Source of the DNA: Dehalococcoidia bacterium UBA7891 | GTDB lineage: Bacteria; Chloroflexota; Dehalococcoidia; Lucifugimonadales; UBA826 | DNA length: 33,634 bases | Assembly: GCA_002500485.1 (NCBI GenBank) | Contig: DLRJ01000142.1 | Coordinates: forward strand, 1 to 33,634 | Direction: 5' to 3' | In this document: positions 1-8,272 of the stretch, in pieces | Layout: the number at the start of each line of letters is the position of its first letter | Numbering within the stretch: the first letter of the stretch is position 1 | Made by a program: the position numbers and the translations under genes | Notes under the pieces: model-generated | Database searches by the model: none | Seen by the model: only the letters and a program-made list of their open reading frames with translations | What the model was told of the DNA's origin: nothing

Positions 1-1
1 C

Positions 2-1564
2 CAGGCGGAGCTGACTCTTGAGAATCTCAATTCGCCGGCCACGGCTGCCCAGATTGCTTCTGCAGATGCGAATGTTGCCCAAGCAGAATCAAACTTGACC
101 CAAGGAGAAAACACCATAACATCAACAGATGCGGCTCGGCTGATTGCCCGCCAATCTCTTTGCAGCGCTGACAAGCAAGATGAGGCATCCTGGCTATGCC
201 CGAATAACCTGAGAGGCCAAGTTTTCCCCGATAAATTAATATCCTCTTTGATCGACATGATTTCAAATAATATTTTGTCTGCAGAGGCTAATAGTTTATT
301 GAATGCTCAGAAAAATTATGAGGCTGCACTTGAATCTTTAGGGGTTTTAGAAAAAAATCTAGAACAAGTTTTGAGTAGCAGGTTAGGATTGGACGAACCA
401 TCGACCGAGGCTGAGGTTCTTCAGGCAACCCAAACACTAAATTCTGCTAAGGAACAAAGATTGGCACTGAACGAACTTCCGACTGAGGCTGAGCTTCTTC
501 AGGCAAATCTTTCTCTTCAATCTTCGAAAGAACAAAGATTGGCACTGAACGAACTTCCGACTGAGGCTGAGTTTCTTCAGGCAAATCTTTCTCTTCAATC
601 TTCGAAAGAACAAAGATTAGCACTGAACGAACTTCCGACGGAGGCTGAGCTCCTTCAGGCAACCCAATCACTAAATTCCGCAACTTCTAGTTTGAATATA
701 GCACTGCAGAGTAGAAAGGATCTTATAGAAGGATATTCAGCTTCTCTCCTTATGTTTGGAGAACTTTCGGCATGGAGAGACATGAAAGAAGGTATAGCAC
801 CCGGTGAAGACATAAATCAATTGAAACTGAATTTAATTGCTTTAGGGTATGGAACTACTGAGACACTGGAGATGGATTCGACATTTGGTTCAAATACCAC
901 AGCGGCGATTATGAAACTCCAGTCAGACCTAAACCTGATATCGTCAGGAGAAATAAATTTTGGGGAAATAACATTCGTTTCTGGAACGTCCATGGTGAAT
1001 TTCTCTTCTACTTTGCCAAACATTGGTGGAAAAATAAATACTGGGACCGAACTATTTTCGCTAACTCCCATTGAAAGAATATCGACCCAAATTAGTTCTA
1101 ATGGTGCGATAAACATTTCAAGTAAATCTTTACAAAAAGTTGAAATCCAAGTGGACGTGGCTGATCAAAATTTAGTGGTTAAGGGATCAGAAGTGGAAAT
1201 TGAGCTGCCTGATGAATCCACCATTGTGGGAGTAGTAGATGAAGTCGGTAGTTTTGCAATTGTTCCCCAAGATGGAGATCCTTTCCTGGAGGTTTCGATT
1301 GCGGTGGAAGGCAGCGCAGAATATTTTAAATGGACAGGTGCACTAGTAACTGTAAATGCAACAAAAGAATTGGCCAAAGGGGTGCTGGCTTCACCAGTGA
1401 ACGGATTGCTGGCTTTATTATCCGGGGGCTATGCTCTTGAAATTGTAACTGAAACTGGAACGATTCTCGTACCTGTCGAAACAGGTATATATGCTGATGG
1501 ATGGGTTGAAATCAATGGATCTGGATTGCAACCTGGCACAGAGATAGTAGTTCCTAGCCAATAA
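2..1564 (+). CDS. HlyD/MacA-type efflux adaptor with peptidoglycan-binding-like insert (5' truncated)
   Basis: The periplasmic/extracytoplasmic adaptor of an ABC exporter. The frame is open from base 2, so the true start and any N-terminal membrane anchor lie outside the window; the TTG at 95 is only an internal codon. The visible part begins with an alanine-rich coiled coil. It continues into a hairpin built from four 26-residue repeats (bases 374-685) rich in leucine and glutamate at heptad spacing. Bases about 800-950 encode a short region resembling PG_binding_1 (an 'LKLNLIALGYG' helix, then an 'FGSNTTAAIMKLQ' helix), a known insertion in Gram-positive and Chloroflexota HlyD-like adaptors. 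The C-terminal third is beta-rich, as in MacA membrane-proximal domains. The ABC ATPase follows 11 bases downstream and the MacB-like permease after it, which supports the assignment. Substrate is unknown. Family fairly sure; PG-binding label tentative. Confidence 0.85.
   Translation, partial: QAELTLENLNSPATAAQIASADANVAQAESNLTQGENTITSTDAARLIARQSLCSADKQDEASWLCPNNLRGQVFPDKLISSLIDMISNNILSAEANSLLNAQKNYEAALESLGVLEKNLEQVLSSRLGLDEPSTEAEVLQATQTLNSAKEQRLALNELPTEAELLQANLSLQSSKEQRLALNELPTEAEFLQANLSLQSSKEQRLALNELPTEAELLQATQSLNSATSSLNIALQSRKDLIEGYSASLLMFGELSAWRDMKEGIAPGEDINQLKLNLIALGYGTTETLEMDSTFGSNTTAAIMKLQSDLNLISSGEINFGEITFVSGTSMVNFSSTLPNIGGKINTGTELFSLTPIERISTQISSNGAINISSKSLQKVEIQVDVADQNLVVKGSEVEIELPDESTIVGVVDEVGSFAIVPQDGDPFLEVSIAVEGSAEYFKWTGALVTVNATKELAKGVLASPVNGLLALLSGGYALEIVTETGTILVPVETGIYADGWVEINGSGLQPGTEIVVPSQ
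374..685 (+). repeat. Four tandem 78-bp coding repeats in the adaptor hairpin
   Basis: Copies begin at 374, 452, 530 and 608, with a period of exactly 78 bp (26 codons). Copies 2 and 3 differ at one base (c/t in the codon after 'GCTGAG', giving L versus F). Copy 4 matches copy 2 in its first half and copy 1 in its second half. Copy 1 is the most diverged. Each unit encodes a version of 'LNELPTEAELLQANLSLQSS'. The near identity of the middle copies points to recent duplication or slippage. Each copy would lengthen the coiled-coil hairpin. Confidence 0.95.
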
Positions 1565-1575
1565 ACGATAGCCAC

Positions 1576-2280
1576 ATGATTAATCTGGAAAATAGATCCT
1601 CACAATTCGCACTACAGTTAAAAGAAATAAGTAAAATCTACCCCGGCCCCCCCATTGTTCAAGCCCTGTCGGATATATCGATGTCTGTCAATCATGGTGA
1701 GTTGTTGGGCATAATCGGATCTTCTGGAAGTGGTAAAACTACACTTTTACACATTATGGGGACCCTTTCTGTTCCGAGTAGTGGTTCAATACTTATAGAT
1801 GGTCGAAATGTGGTCGGTATGTCTGATAAACAATTGTCGGGGGTTAGGTCTCAGCAGATAGGGTTTGTATTTCAGGAATTTTTCCTGCTACCTGGATTTT
1901 CAGCTTTGGAAAATGTCGCCAACGGGCTTTTGTATTCAGGAATACCCCTTGATGAAAGAAGGGAACGGTCTTTTGAAATGTTGGGAAGAGTTGCTCTTGA
2001 GCATCGCGCCAATCATTTGCCCAATGAATTATCCGGAGGGGAACAGCAGCGTGTGGCAGTGGCCAGAGCGCTGGTGCACAATCCATCATTCGTTTTGGCA
2101 GATGAACCGACTGGTAACCTAGACTCTGAGAATACAGCATCGTTGATGGAGTTGTTTACCAAATTGAATGAAGATGGAACGACTGTAATTTTAATTACGC
2201 ATGATTTAGAAGTGGCAGAATCAGCACGACGAAAAATCACTCTTCGTGATGGCCGTGTCTATTCTGATTTGAGTCGGTGA
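1576..2280 (+). CDS. ABC transporter ATP-binding protein, MacB/LolD type
   Basis: The cytoplasmic ATPase driving the adjacent permease. It is 234 aa, normal for stand-alone MacB/LolD/YknY ATPases. Visible motifs are Walker A GSSGSGKT at residues 48-55, Q-loop Gln100, the signature LSGGEQQ at 152-158, Walker B 'FVLADEP' at 172-178 with catalytic Glu177, D-loop 'GNLDS' at 180-184 and H-loop His209. It starts at ATG 11 bases after the adaptor stop. The permease follows after 9 bases, so the three genes form one transcription unit. The adaptor-ATPase-FtsX-permease order matches YknXYZ/MacAB exporters, which export peptides, antibiotics or lipoproteins. The substrate here cannot be read from sequence. 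Confidence 0.95.
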   Translation: MINLENRSSQFALQLKEISKIYPGPPIVQALSDISMSVNHGELLGIIGSSGSGKTTLLHIMGTLSVPSSGSILIDGRNVVGMSDKQLSGVRSQQIGFVFQEFFLLPGFSALENVANGLLYSGIPLDERRERSFEMLGRVALEHRANHLPNELSGGEQQRVAVARALVHNPSFVLADEPTGNLDSENTASLMELFTKLNEDGTTVILITHDLEVAESARRKITLRDGRVYSDLSR

Positions 2281-2289
2281 CCTAATCAT

Positions 2290-3507
2290 ATGGATCATTC
2301 TACTAGCGATAAATTTACCGAACTACATAGCAAGATGAATTTGAGGGATATCTTTAGTGTCGGAAGTTCTGGGCTTAGGACGCGGAGGGTCAGAGCGGCC
2401 TTGTCAGTGACAGGTATCACGATTGGGATCGCAGCTCTAGTTGGTATATTGGGACTATCGCAATCAGGAAGTGCAGATTTATTGAAGGATCTTGATGCTT
2501 TAGGGACAAACCTTCTAACAGTACAGGCAGGTGATGGCTTTAGATCCCAAGAAGCCACCTTATCGTTAGACGCAACAGCTATGATTGACCGTATAGGCCC
2601 TGTCTATCAAGTTTCTGCAACAACGAAAATTACCGGGGGTGTTTTCTTAAATGATTTAATTCAAGACGGGAGAACAAAAGGGATTACTATAGTCGCCGCT
2701 GATCTTAACCTACTTAGTGCCCAAAGAGGTTCTTTGAAATCTGGGAAGTTTCTTGATGAAATGACATCCCAGTTTCCCTTCGTAGTACTAGGTTCGGTTG
2801 CTGCCGAAAGGCTTGGGATAAGAAATACATCCGGCGATCAAAAGGTTTGGTTAAAGGAAAAATGGTTTATGGTCATCGGTATCATGGAACCATTGCCTCT
2901 AGCAGCTGATTTAGACAGATCAGCGATCATAGGTTATCCGGCGGCGGATAAATTTTTGGGCCTTGATGAACCTCCAGAGGTCATCTACGTTCGGGCATAC
3001 CCCGAACACATCTATGACGTACGCTCTGTCATGCCTGCGACAGTAAATCCTGAAAACCCCGAAGAAGTTCAGGTTGGACGTGCCTCTGATGTTTTAGAAG
3101 CGAGGATTGCAGCTTCAGACACTTTTTTGAACCTTTTCGTTGGCCTCGGGGCCGTAGCACTTTTGGTAGGCACAATTGGTATTGCGAATGTCATGGTGAT
3201 AGCGGTGATTGAACGCCGTAATGAAATAGGGTTACGTCGGGCTTTAGGGGCGACAAAATTTCATATCGCGAGCCAATTTCTGACTGAATCACTACTATTG
3301 TCAGTTTTAGGCGGAATTACAGGAGTAGCTGTAGGTATGTCAGTTACTGCAACTTATGCCATTTCTCAAGATTGGTCTATTGTCATCCCTGTTTATGTTG
3401 TAGTAGGGGGGATTTTATGCTCTATTTTGATCGGCGGCATAGCGGGATTTTACCCTGCGATGCGGGCAGCAAACATGTCTCCGACAGAAGCGCTGCGGAC
3501 TAAATAA
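2290..3507 (+). CDS. MacB/FtsX-family ABC permease
   Basis: The membrane subunit of the exporter, 405 aa. Topology is typical of the family: one transmembrane helix at about residues 37-57, a large extracytoplasmic MacB_PCD-like domain of about 200 residues, then three C-terminal helices (about 280-303, 335-355 and 367-388) forming the FtsX domain. The cytoplasmic 'ERRNEIGLRRALGATK' segment between the second and third helices is an FtsX-family hallmark. The end 'MRAANMSPTEALR' is the usual MacB C-terminus. ATG 2290 is used because it is closest to the ATPase stop. ATG 2335 (MNLRDIF) is an alternative that better resembles family starts, and neither has a strong ribosome-binding site. Function is firm; start is uncertain. 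Confidence 0.92.
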   Translation: MDHSTSDKFTELHSKMNLRDIFSVGSSGLRTRRVRAALSVTGITIGIAALVGILGLSQSGSADLLKDLDALGTNLLTVQAGDGFRSQEATLSLDATAMIDRIGPVYQVSATTKITGGVFLNDLIQDGRTKGITIVAADLNLLSAQRGSLKSGKFLDEMTSQFPFVVLGSVAAERLGIRNTSGDQKVWLKEKWFMVIGIMEPLPLAADLDRSAIIGYPAADKFLGLDEPPEVIYVRAYPEHIYDVRSVMPATVNPENPEEVQVGRASDVLEARIAASDTFLNLFVGLGAVALLVGTIGIANVMVIAVIERRNEIGLRRALGATKFHIASQFLTESLLLSVLGGITGVAVGMSVTATYAISQDWSIVIPVYVVVGGILCSILIGGIAGFYPAMRAANMSPTEALRTK

Positions 3508-3820
3508 AGAGGTATCTTATTATCTTCTGCGGGGAGCCAATGTTTACAATTTCTATTACCTCCACTTTGAAAAAGAGTCCTCTTGGCTTGGTTTAATTAC
3601 AGTAAAAGGCTTAATCTATCAATATTCTTTTCAAGGAATCCTAGCGAAACACCCCTAATACAATTATCAACTCAACTAGCAGATGTTAGGGCTCATACGG
3701 GTAATTCAAACCATCATCCCTTGGTATTCATGTGTTGATACAGTTAAATAAATTCACTACCATGATATTTGTTGGAAAATGTACGAATTTAAGATTAATG
3801 AACCAGAGTAGAGAGTTTCT
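3508..3820. other. Intergenic region between exporter operon and CoA-transferase block
   Basis: A 313-bp AT-rich non-coding stretch. I see no RNA gene, no convincing small ORF and no strong hairpin-plus-T-run terminator. 'AAGAGTCCTCTT' near 3573 is a short self-complementary stretch without a usable loop. A plausible promoter sits near its right end and is listed separately. Confidence 0.6.
3735..3763 (+). promoter_or_regulatory. Candidate sigma70-type promoter for the CoA-transferase block
   Basis: TTGATA at 3735-3740 (5 of 6 matches to the -35 consensus), a 17-base spacer and TACCAT at 3758-3763 (4 of 6 matches to the -10 consensus). It would give a leader of about 50 bases before ATG 3821. 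It is the best match I found in this gap, but one such match in AT-rich DNA is weak evidence. Confidence 0.35.
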
Positions 3821-5071
3821 ATGCCGGAACCGCAAACCTTATTAAGAAAAGGCGCCCTTGAGGGGGTGAGAGTTATTGATTTTTCTTGGATTGTTGCAGG
3901 CCCTCAATGTACCAGGATACTGGGAGACTTTGGAGCAGACGTCATAAAGATAGAAAATGACGCAAACATGGATTATATTCGAGCTAGTAGACCCGTGGGA
4001 GGGTCAAGATCGCCCAACCGTAGCCCACTGTTTACAACACTGAACCGTAATAAGAGAAGTCTCACTCTTAATGTTATGCACCCGAGAGGAATGGAGTTGA
4101 TAAAAGATCTTATAAAAAAATCAGATGTAATAGTCGAAAACTTCAGTTCCAGAGTGCTAGAGAAGTGGGGATTGGGATACGAAGAGCAAAAAAAGATAAA
4201 TCCGAAAATAATTTACTGCAGTATGTCGGGGTTTGGCCACAGTGGTCGAGATCGTGATTTTGTGACTTGGGGCCCGACAGCCCAGGCCATCTCAGGATTG
4301 ACTTATATGTCTGGCCTGCCAGGGGAAGAATCGGCCGGATGGGGTTTTTCATATATGGATCACACGGGAGGATTTTACGGAACCATTGCGATAATGATGG
4401 CTCTAATTCACCGCAATAAAACAGGTAAAGGTCAGCACCTTGATCTTTCTCAAGTCGAAAGCGGTATAGGTCTTACGGGGACTGCGATTCTTGATTACAC
4501 AGTGAATAATCGACCTTTCCGAAGAGATGAAATGCCACCAGGTAATAGGGCTCCAGAGCGAGGTATTGCTCCCCACAACACCTATCCTTGTAAAGGTGAA
4601 GATAGATGGTGCGTTATTGCCGTAACTTCAGAAGATGAATGGGGAAATTTTGTAAAAGCTGTCGGAAATCCTTCCTGGACAACCGAAGAACGCTTTGAAA
4701 GCATGCGATCTAGATTCGAAAATCAAGATTCTCTAGATGAATTGATAGCTCAATGGACGATCAACCATACTCCCCATGAAGTCTTCGAAATTCTACAAGA
4801 TGCTGGTGTTCCTGCAGGTGCCGTCCAGACTCCAATGGAAAGAGCGGAAAAAGACCCGCAATTGAAACATCGAAACTTCATTGCTGAAATTCCCCACGAA
4901 GAGCTTGGTAAAGCGAAGGTGGAATCCATCCCTATGCGGATGTCGGAGACTCCTTGGAAGCTTGAGAGACCTTCCCCTTTGCTTGGTGAACATTCCGCCG
5001 AGATATACACAGAACTACTGGATGTATCTCCAGAAGAATTGGGTACTTTGTACGAAGAAGGGATAGCATGA
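3821..5071 (+). CDS. Class III CoA-transferase (CaiB/BaiF), first of a pair
   Basis: Transfers CoA between carboxylic acids in the cytoplasm. It is 416 aa, the usual family length. The start 'LEGVRVIDFSWIVAGP' and the following 'LGDFGADVIKIE' are the family's N-terminal Rossmann signature. 'VENFSSRVLEKWGLGYE' and 'SMSGFGHSG' are also typical. The expected acyl-anhydride-forming aspartate is Asp180 ('YMDHTGG'). 'GNRAPERGIAPHNTYPC' followed by 'GEDRWCVIAV' is the layout of succinyl-CoA-dependent members such as BbsF and alpha-methylacyl-type enzymes. The glycine-rich loop of formyl-CoA transferase is absent. The stop overlaps the next gene's start by 4 bases (ATGA), suggesting translational coupling and possibly a heteromer. 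Substrate unknown; the downstream oxalyl-CoA decarboxylase makes a dicarboxylate attractive. Confidence 0.93.
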   Translation: MPEPQTLLRKGALEGVRVIDFSWIVAGPQCTRILGDFGADVIKIENDANMDYIRASRPVGGSRSPNRSPLFTTLNRNKRSLTLNVMHPRGMELIKDLIKKSDVIVENFSSRVLEKWGLGYEEQKKINPKIIYCSMSGFGHSGRDRDFVTWGPTAQAISGLTYMSGLPGEESAGWGFSYMDHTGGFYGTIAIMMALIHRNKTGKGQHLDLSQVESGIGLTGTAILDYTVNNRPFRRDEMPPGNRAPERGIAPHNTYPCKGEDRWCVIAVTSEDEWGNFVKAVGNPSWTTEERFESMRSRFENQDSLDELIAQWTINHTPHEVFEILQDAGVPAGAVQTPMERAEKDPQLKHRNFIAEIPHEELGKAKVESIPMRMSETPWKLERPSPLLGEHSAEIYTELLDVSPEELGTLYEEGIA

Positions 5072-6378
5072 TTGAACAAACATTTCAAACACCTCCTGAA
5101 AGAACCGGAGGCGCATTGGAAGGTATAACAGTCATAGAATTGTGTGGCGCTCGGGGGCATTTTATGGGGAAACTTATGGGTGATATGGGTGCCAGGGTCA
5201 TAAAAATAGAACCCCTAGGAGGGGCTATGGAACGTCAAATAGCCCCATTTATGCATGACGATCCTCATCCCGACCGTAGTTTATTTTTCTGGGCTCATAA
5301 TACCTCAAAAGAAAGTTTGGAAATAAACATCGAAGCACCTGAAGGTCAGGAAGTGATCAAAAAACTAACTGCAACCGCAGACGTATTACTGGAAGATTTT
5401 GAACCAGGGTATTTGCCTTCCATTGGCTTGAGTTATGAAGATTTGTCATATGGAAACGAAAGATTGATTATGACTTCATTGACAGCATTTGGCCAAGATG
5501 GTCCATACCGTGACTACAAGTCGACTGACCTCGTGGCTTTGGCTATGGGAGGAATTATGCATTCCTGTGGCTACGATGATTTGCCTGGTAGTCCACCAAT
5601 TAGACCCAGTGGAGACCATGGAAATAAGATCGCGTCCCATTATGGTCTGATGGGAACTCTTGCAGCCTTATTCAACAGACATTTTTCTGGTAAAGGTCAA
5701 TACATAGATGCTTCAGTTCATGAGGCGTGTAATTCGACAACTGAGCATGCTCTTCCAACCTATCTTTATGAAGGGGAAAATGTTTTCAGACAAACAGGTA
5801 GACACCACTCCACAACGCCCACCCCCAAGACTTTATGTAAGACGGCTGACGGTAGATATTTGATTGTATTCCAGTTATTCAATAATTTGAATTCATGGTT
5901 GTCATTAGTGGGATGGATGGCTGAAGCAGGGATGGCAGAGGATTTGCAAGAAGAAAAATATAAGGACATGGCAAGGGGTGGAAGCAGGGGTATGCGCGCA
6001 GCTACCGATACCACTGACTCAGATCATGCCTTTGAGGTAGTTAGGAGATTCATTGCCTCCCAAACATCCGAAGACATTTATAGAGGCGCTCAAAGGTTGA
6101 AATTTCCATGGGGTCAGGTAAGATCACCAGAAGAAAATTTATTCGATCCTCATTTTGCTGAAGATCGCCAAATGTTTGCAGACATACCTCATCCTGAGAT
6201 CGGAGAAGGAGTCAGTATCAAATATGTTGGCAGACCGTATCGATTCACCGAATCACCGTGGGACGCATTTAGGGCACCTCTTGTAGGCGAACATACCAAA
6301 TCTATACTATCAAACGATATTGGATACACCGAAGAGGATTTAAACGCTTTAGCCACTAATGGGATTATTTCCTATTAA
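5068..6378 (+). CDS. Class III CoA-transferase (CaiB/BaiF), second of a pair
   Basis: A paralog of the preceding gene, 436 aa, overlapping it by 4 bases. The N-terminal signature is 'LEGITVIELCGARGHFMGK', followed by 'MGDMGARVIKIEPLGG'. The predicted catalytic aspartate is Asp183 in 'PSGDHGNKIASHYG'. 'TSLTAFGQDGPYRDYKSTD' and 'GKGQYIDASVHEA' are family-typical, and the C-terminal half is the longer version of the fold. Both members keep the aspartate, so neither looks like a purely structural subunit. Adjacent unequal CaiB/BaiF pairs are known as heteromers, for example BbsE/BbsF of the benzylsuccinate pathway, where a DUF35/thiolase pair also occurs in the operon. The same partners follow here. 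The specific reaction is not deducible. Confidence 0.92.
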   Translation: MIEQTFQTPPERTGGALEGITVIELCGARGHFMGKLMGDMGARVIKIEPLGGAMERQIAPFMHDDPHPDRSLFFWAHNTSKESLEINIEAPEGQEVIKKLTATADVLLEDFEPGYLPSIGLSYEDLSYGNERLIMTSLTAFGQDGPYRDYKSTDLVALAMGGIMHSCGYDDLPGSPPIRPSGDHGNKIASHYGLMGTLAALFNRHFSGKGQYIDASVHEACNSTTEHALPTYLYEGENVFRQTGRHHSTTPTPKTLCKTADGRYLIVFQLFNNLNSWLSLVGWMAEAGMAEDLQEEKYKDMARGGSRGMRAATDTTDSDHAFEVVRRFIASQTSEDIYRGAQRLKFPWGQVRSPEENLFDPHFAEDRQMFADIPHPEIGEGVSIKYVGRPYRFTESPWDAFRAPLVGEHTKSILSNDIGYTEEDLNALATNGIISY

Positions 6379-6461
6379 TCAAACCGAATCATCAAAATGC
6401 TTAAGTCATATACCTGCGGTATTAATGTTTTGCCAAAGGAAAAATAAAAAGGAGATCTAAA

Positions 6462-6869
6462 GTGAAACAAGGAGTAATTCCGGATGAATTAACTGCGCCA
6501 TTTTGGTCAGCAGCAAATGAATCCAAATTGGTTATTCAAAACTGTTCTCGATGTGATCGCCTGCAGCATCCTCCAGCACAAGACTGTGGACAATGCAAAT
6601 CTGGAGAGAATCTTGAATGGAAGGAAATGAACGGGACCGGTCATATATACAACTACGGAGTTGTGCATGATTGTCCAATAAGACTTCTTCAAGATGACCA
6701 GCCGTTTAATGTGGCGGTGATTATGCTTGATGATGATCCTGGTATTCAAATGTACTCCCATCTTCCTGGTACACCAGTAGATGACGTTCCAGTAGGCGCA
6801 GCGGTTGAGGTTGTGTTTGAAAAAAGCGCTAATGGGCAAAAGATACCGGAATGGAAGGTAGTTAATTAG
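6462..6869 (+). CDS. DUF35-type zinc-ribbon/OB-fold acyl-CoA-binding protein
   Basis: A small 135-aa partner protein of thiolase-like enzymes. Residues about 27-46 hold a rubredoxin-like zinc ribbon, C-x2-C then C-x2-C ('CSRCDRL' and 'DCGQCKS'), followed by 'LEWKEMNGTGHIYNYGVV', the start of the OB fold. The start is GTG 6462, set by a clear AAGGAG box at 6449-6454. The thiolase-like gene follows after 48 bases. Known DUF35 proteins (ChsH2 C-terminal domain, BbsA) bind a thiolase-fold partner and its CoA substrate, so this is likely the accessory subunit of the next gene's product. In the 83-base gap upstream, ATACC-tgc-GGTAT (6410-6422) forms a short inverted repeat of unknown meaning. Confidence 0.93.
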   Translation: MKQGVIPDELTAPFWSAANESKLVIQNCSRCDRLQHPPAQDCGQCKSGENLEWKEMNGTGHIYNYGVVHDCPIRLLQDDQPFNVAVIMLDDDPGIQMYSHLPGTPVDDVPVGAAVEVVFEKSANGQKIPEWKVVN

Positions 6870-6917
6870 GTTTTATTTTTGTAGGCATTATTAGCCTAGT
6901 AAAAGGAGATAGTTAAC

Positions 6918-8240
6918 ATGGCAACAGGATACGCTCCGTCTTCAATGTATAGAAGTCGGGAAGGTATGGGAATATGGGAACATAAAGGTAAGGTCGCTGC
7001 TGTAGGGGTAGGTCATTCACCCACAGAGCGTAGGTGGGACGAACGCCCAGAGACATCAGTAGGGGCCTGGAGCATAATGGCGTTAAGAAATGCCATTGCG
7101 GATGCTGGAGTGGAACCTGATCATATTGATGGCATTGTCATTGTGCCTGAGACAACTACTGGGGCTTTTTGGCCGGACGATAAACCATTGCCACAAGATG
7201 TTATAAATGCGTTTGTTCAAACTGATGATCCTTTAGATGGGGTAGCCAAATTAAGCGTTGAATGGCTTCTGAAAAACATGCCAGAACTCACCAATATCAA
7301 CTACTCGGTCTATGCACCGGTATGTATGTCAAACGCATTGAACGTTGCTGCCCAGGCTGTTGGTGATGGTTTGGCTCACACAGTTCTTGTCTTGAAAGCA
7401 TGGCATAACCTTGAAGGTCGTTATTACCAAGGTGGTCAAAATGCACAGGACGCGATAGGTGGAACGAGTGCCATTCGCAGTCTTTGGGGCGCGCCAGCTT
7501 GCTATGGTACAGCTTTACAGTTTGCCGAATATTGTCGGAAATACGGTAAAGATCATGACATGATGACTCCTTTCATCATCAATTCCCGCCGGAATGGCCT
7601 AATGTTTCCGGAAGGTTACTGGGCTCAGCATAGACCTGAAGAATTGACTCCTGAAGATTATCAACTGGCAAGGTGGATAGCCAAACCGGCTAACCTCTTT
7701 GATAATGACATACCAATTATGTGTGCTGCTTCATATCTGTTTACAACAGCAGAGAGAGCCAAAGACATGAAACAAAAGCCTGTTTATGTTCTCAATCATG
7801 TAGACAGCGATGCGGTTCCTAGAGGACTAACCCCCACACTGGACGAAGTAGAAGCAGAGTGTGCTCTTACAGGAAGGAAAATATATGAAGGCGCAGGAAT
7901 AACTGCCGCTGATTTATCTTTCGAAAACATGTATGACGGGTTTACCCAGTTCCATCAATTTCACCTCGAAGGTCTTGGGTATAGAGGGATAGGATTTGGA
8001 GATGCATTGGATTTTTACCAAACCGATATAAGTATTGAAGGTCCAAATCCGGTGTCCCCTAGTGGAGGAAACATAGGCAGCGGTAGAAGTAGGTTCTGGA
8101 TGCACACTGATTCCATACAGCAGTTGCAGGGCCGGGCTGGAGGAAGACAAATCACGGGTGTAAATGCTGAGATTGGTGTTTCAGGAGGCCCAATGCCTCT
8201 TGGAGGAAATTATACGGTTTGGAGCGCGACACCAGACTAA
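6918..8240 (+). CDS. Thiolase-like (SCP-x/Ltp-type) enzyme with altered catalytic histidines
   Basis: Likely cleaves or forms a C-C bond next to a CoA thioester. It is 440 aa with a strong AAGGAG box before ATG 6918. The N-terminal half has the thiolase layout, and Cys136 in 'APVCMSNALNVAAQA' aligns with the nucleophilic cysteine. The motif usually written HD-x-F reads 'YDGFT' (Tyr339). The usual GG-x4-GHP motif reads 'GGNIGSGRS' (383-391), so both canonical histidines appear replaced. A tyrosine in this region is a feature of Ltp2-type aldolases, which also pair with DUF35 proteins. The product may therefore be a thiolase, a retro-aldolase or something in between. The DUF35 neighbour is its probable partner. 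Fold confident; reaction open. Confidence 0.88.
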   Translation: MATGYAPSSMYRSREGMGIWEHKGKVAAVGVGHSPTERRWDERPETSVGAWSIMALRNAIADAGVEPDHIDGIVIVPETTTGAFWPDDKPLPQDVINAFVQTDDPLDGVAKLSVEWLLKNMPELTNINYSVYAPVCMSNALNVAAQAVGDGLAHTVLVLKAWHNLEGRYYQGGQNAQDAIGGTSAIRSLWGAPACYGTALQFAEYCRKYGKDHDMMTPFIINSRRNGLMFPEGYWAQHRPEELTPEDYQLARWIAKPANLFDNDIPIMCAASYLFTTAERAKDMKQKPVYVLNHVDSDAVPRGLTPTLDEVEAECALTGRKIYEGAGITAADLSFENMYDGFTQFHQFHLEGLGYRGIGFGDALDFYQTDISIEGPNPVSPSGGNIGSGRSRFWMHTDSIQQLQGRAGGRQITGVNAEIGVSGGPMPLGGNYTVWSATPD

Positions 8241-8272
8241 AACATATTGTTTTGATAAAGTGGAAGAATAAT

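Noticed and set aside
374..685. Tandem repeat as a CRISPR array
   Set aside because: The repeats are contiguous with no spacers, and they encode in-frame coiled-coil protein.
447..1377. Minus-strand ORFs across the adaptor gene
   Set aside because: They are antisense shadows of the plus-strand repeats and beta domain with no ribosome-binding sites or family resemblance.
6410..6422. ATACC-tgc-GGTAT inverted repeat as an operator
   Set aside because: Five-base arms are expected by chance in AT-rich DNA and there is no second copy.
8219..8272. Longer start for the HAD gene at TTG 8219-8221
   Set aside because: It would overlap the thiolase gene end by more than 20 bases and has no ribosome-binding site; TTG 8273 has GGAAG at the right distance.
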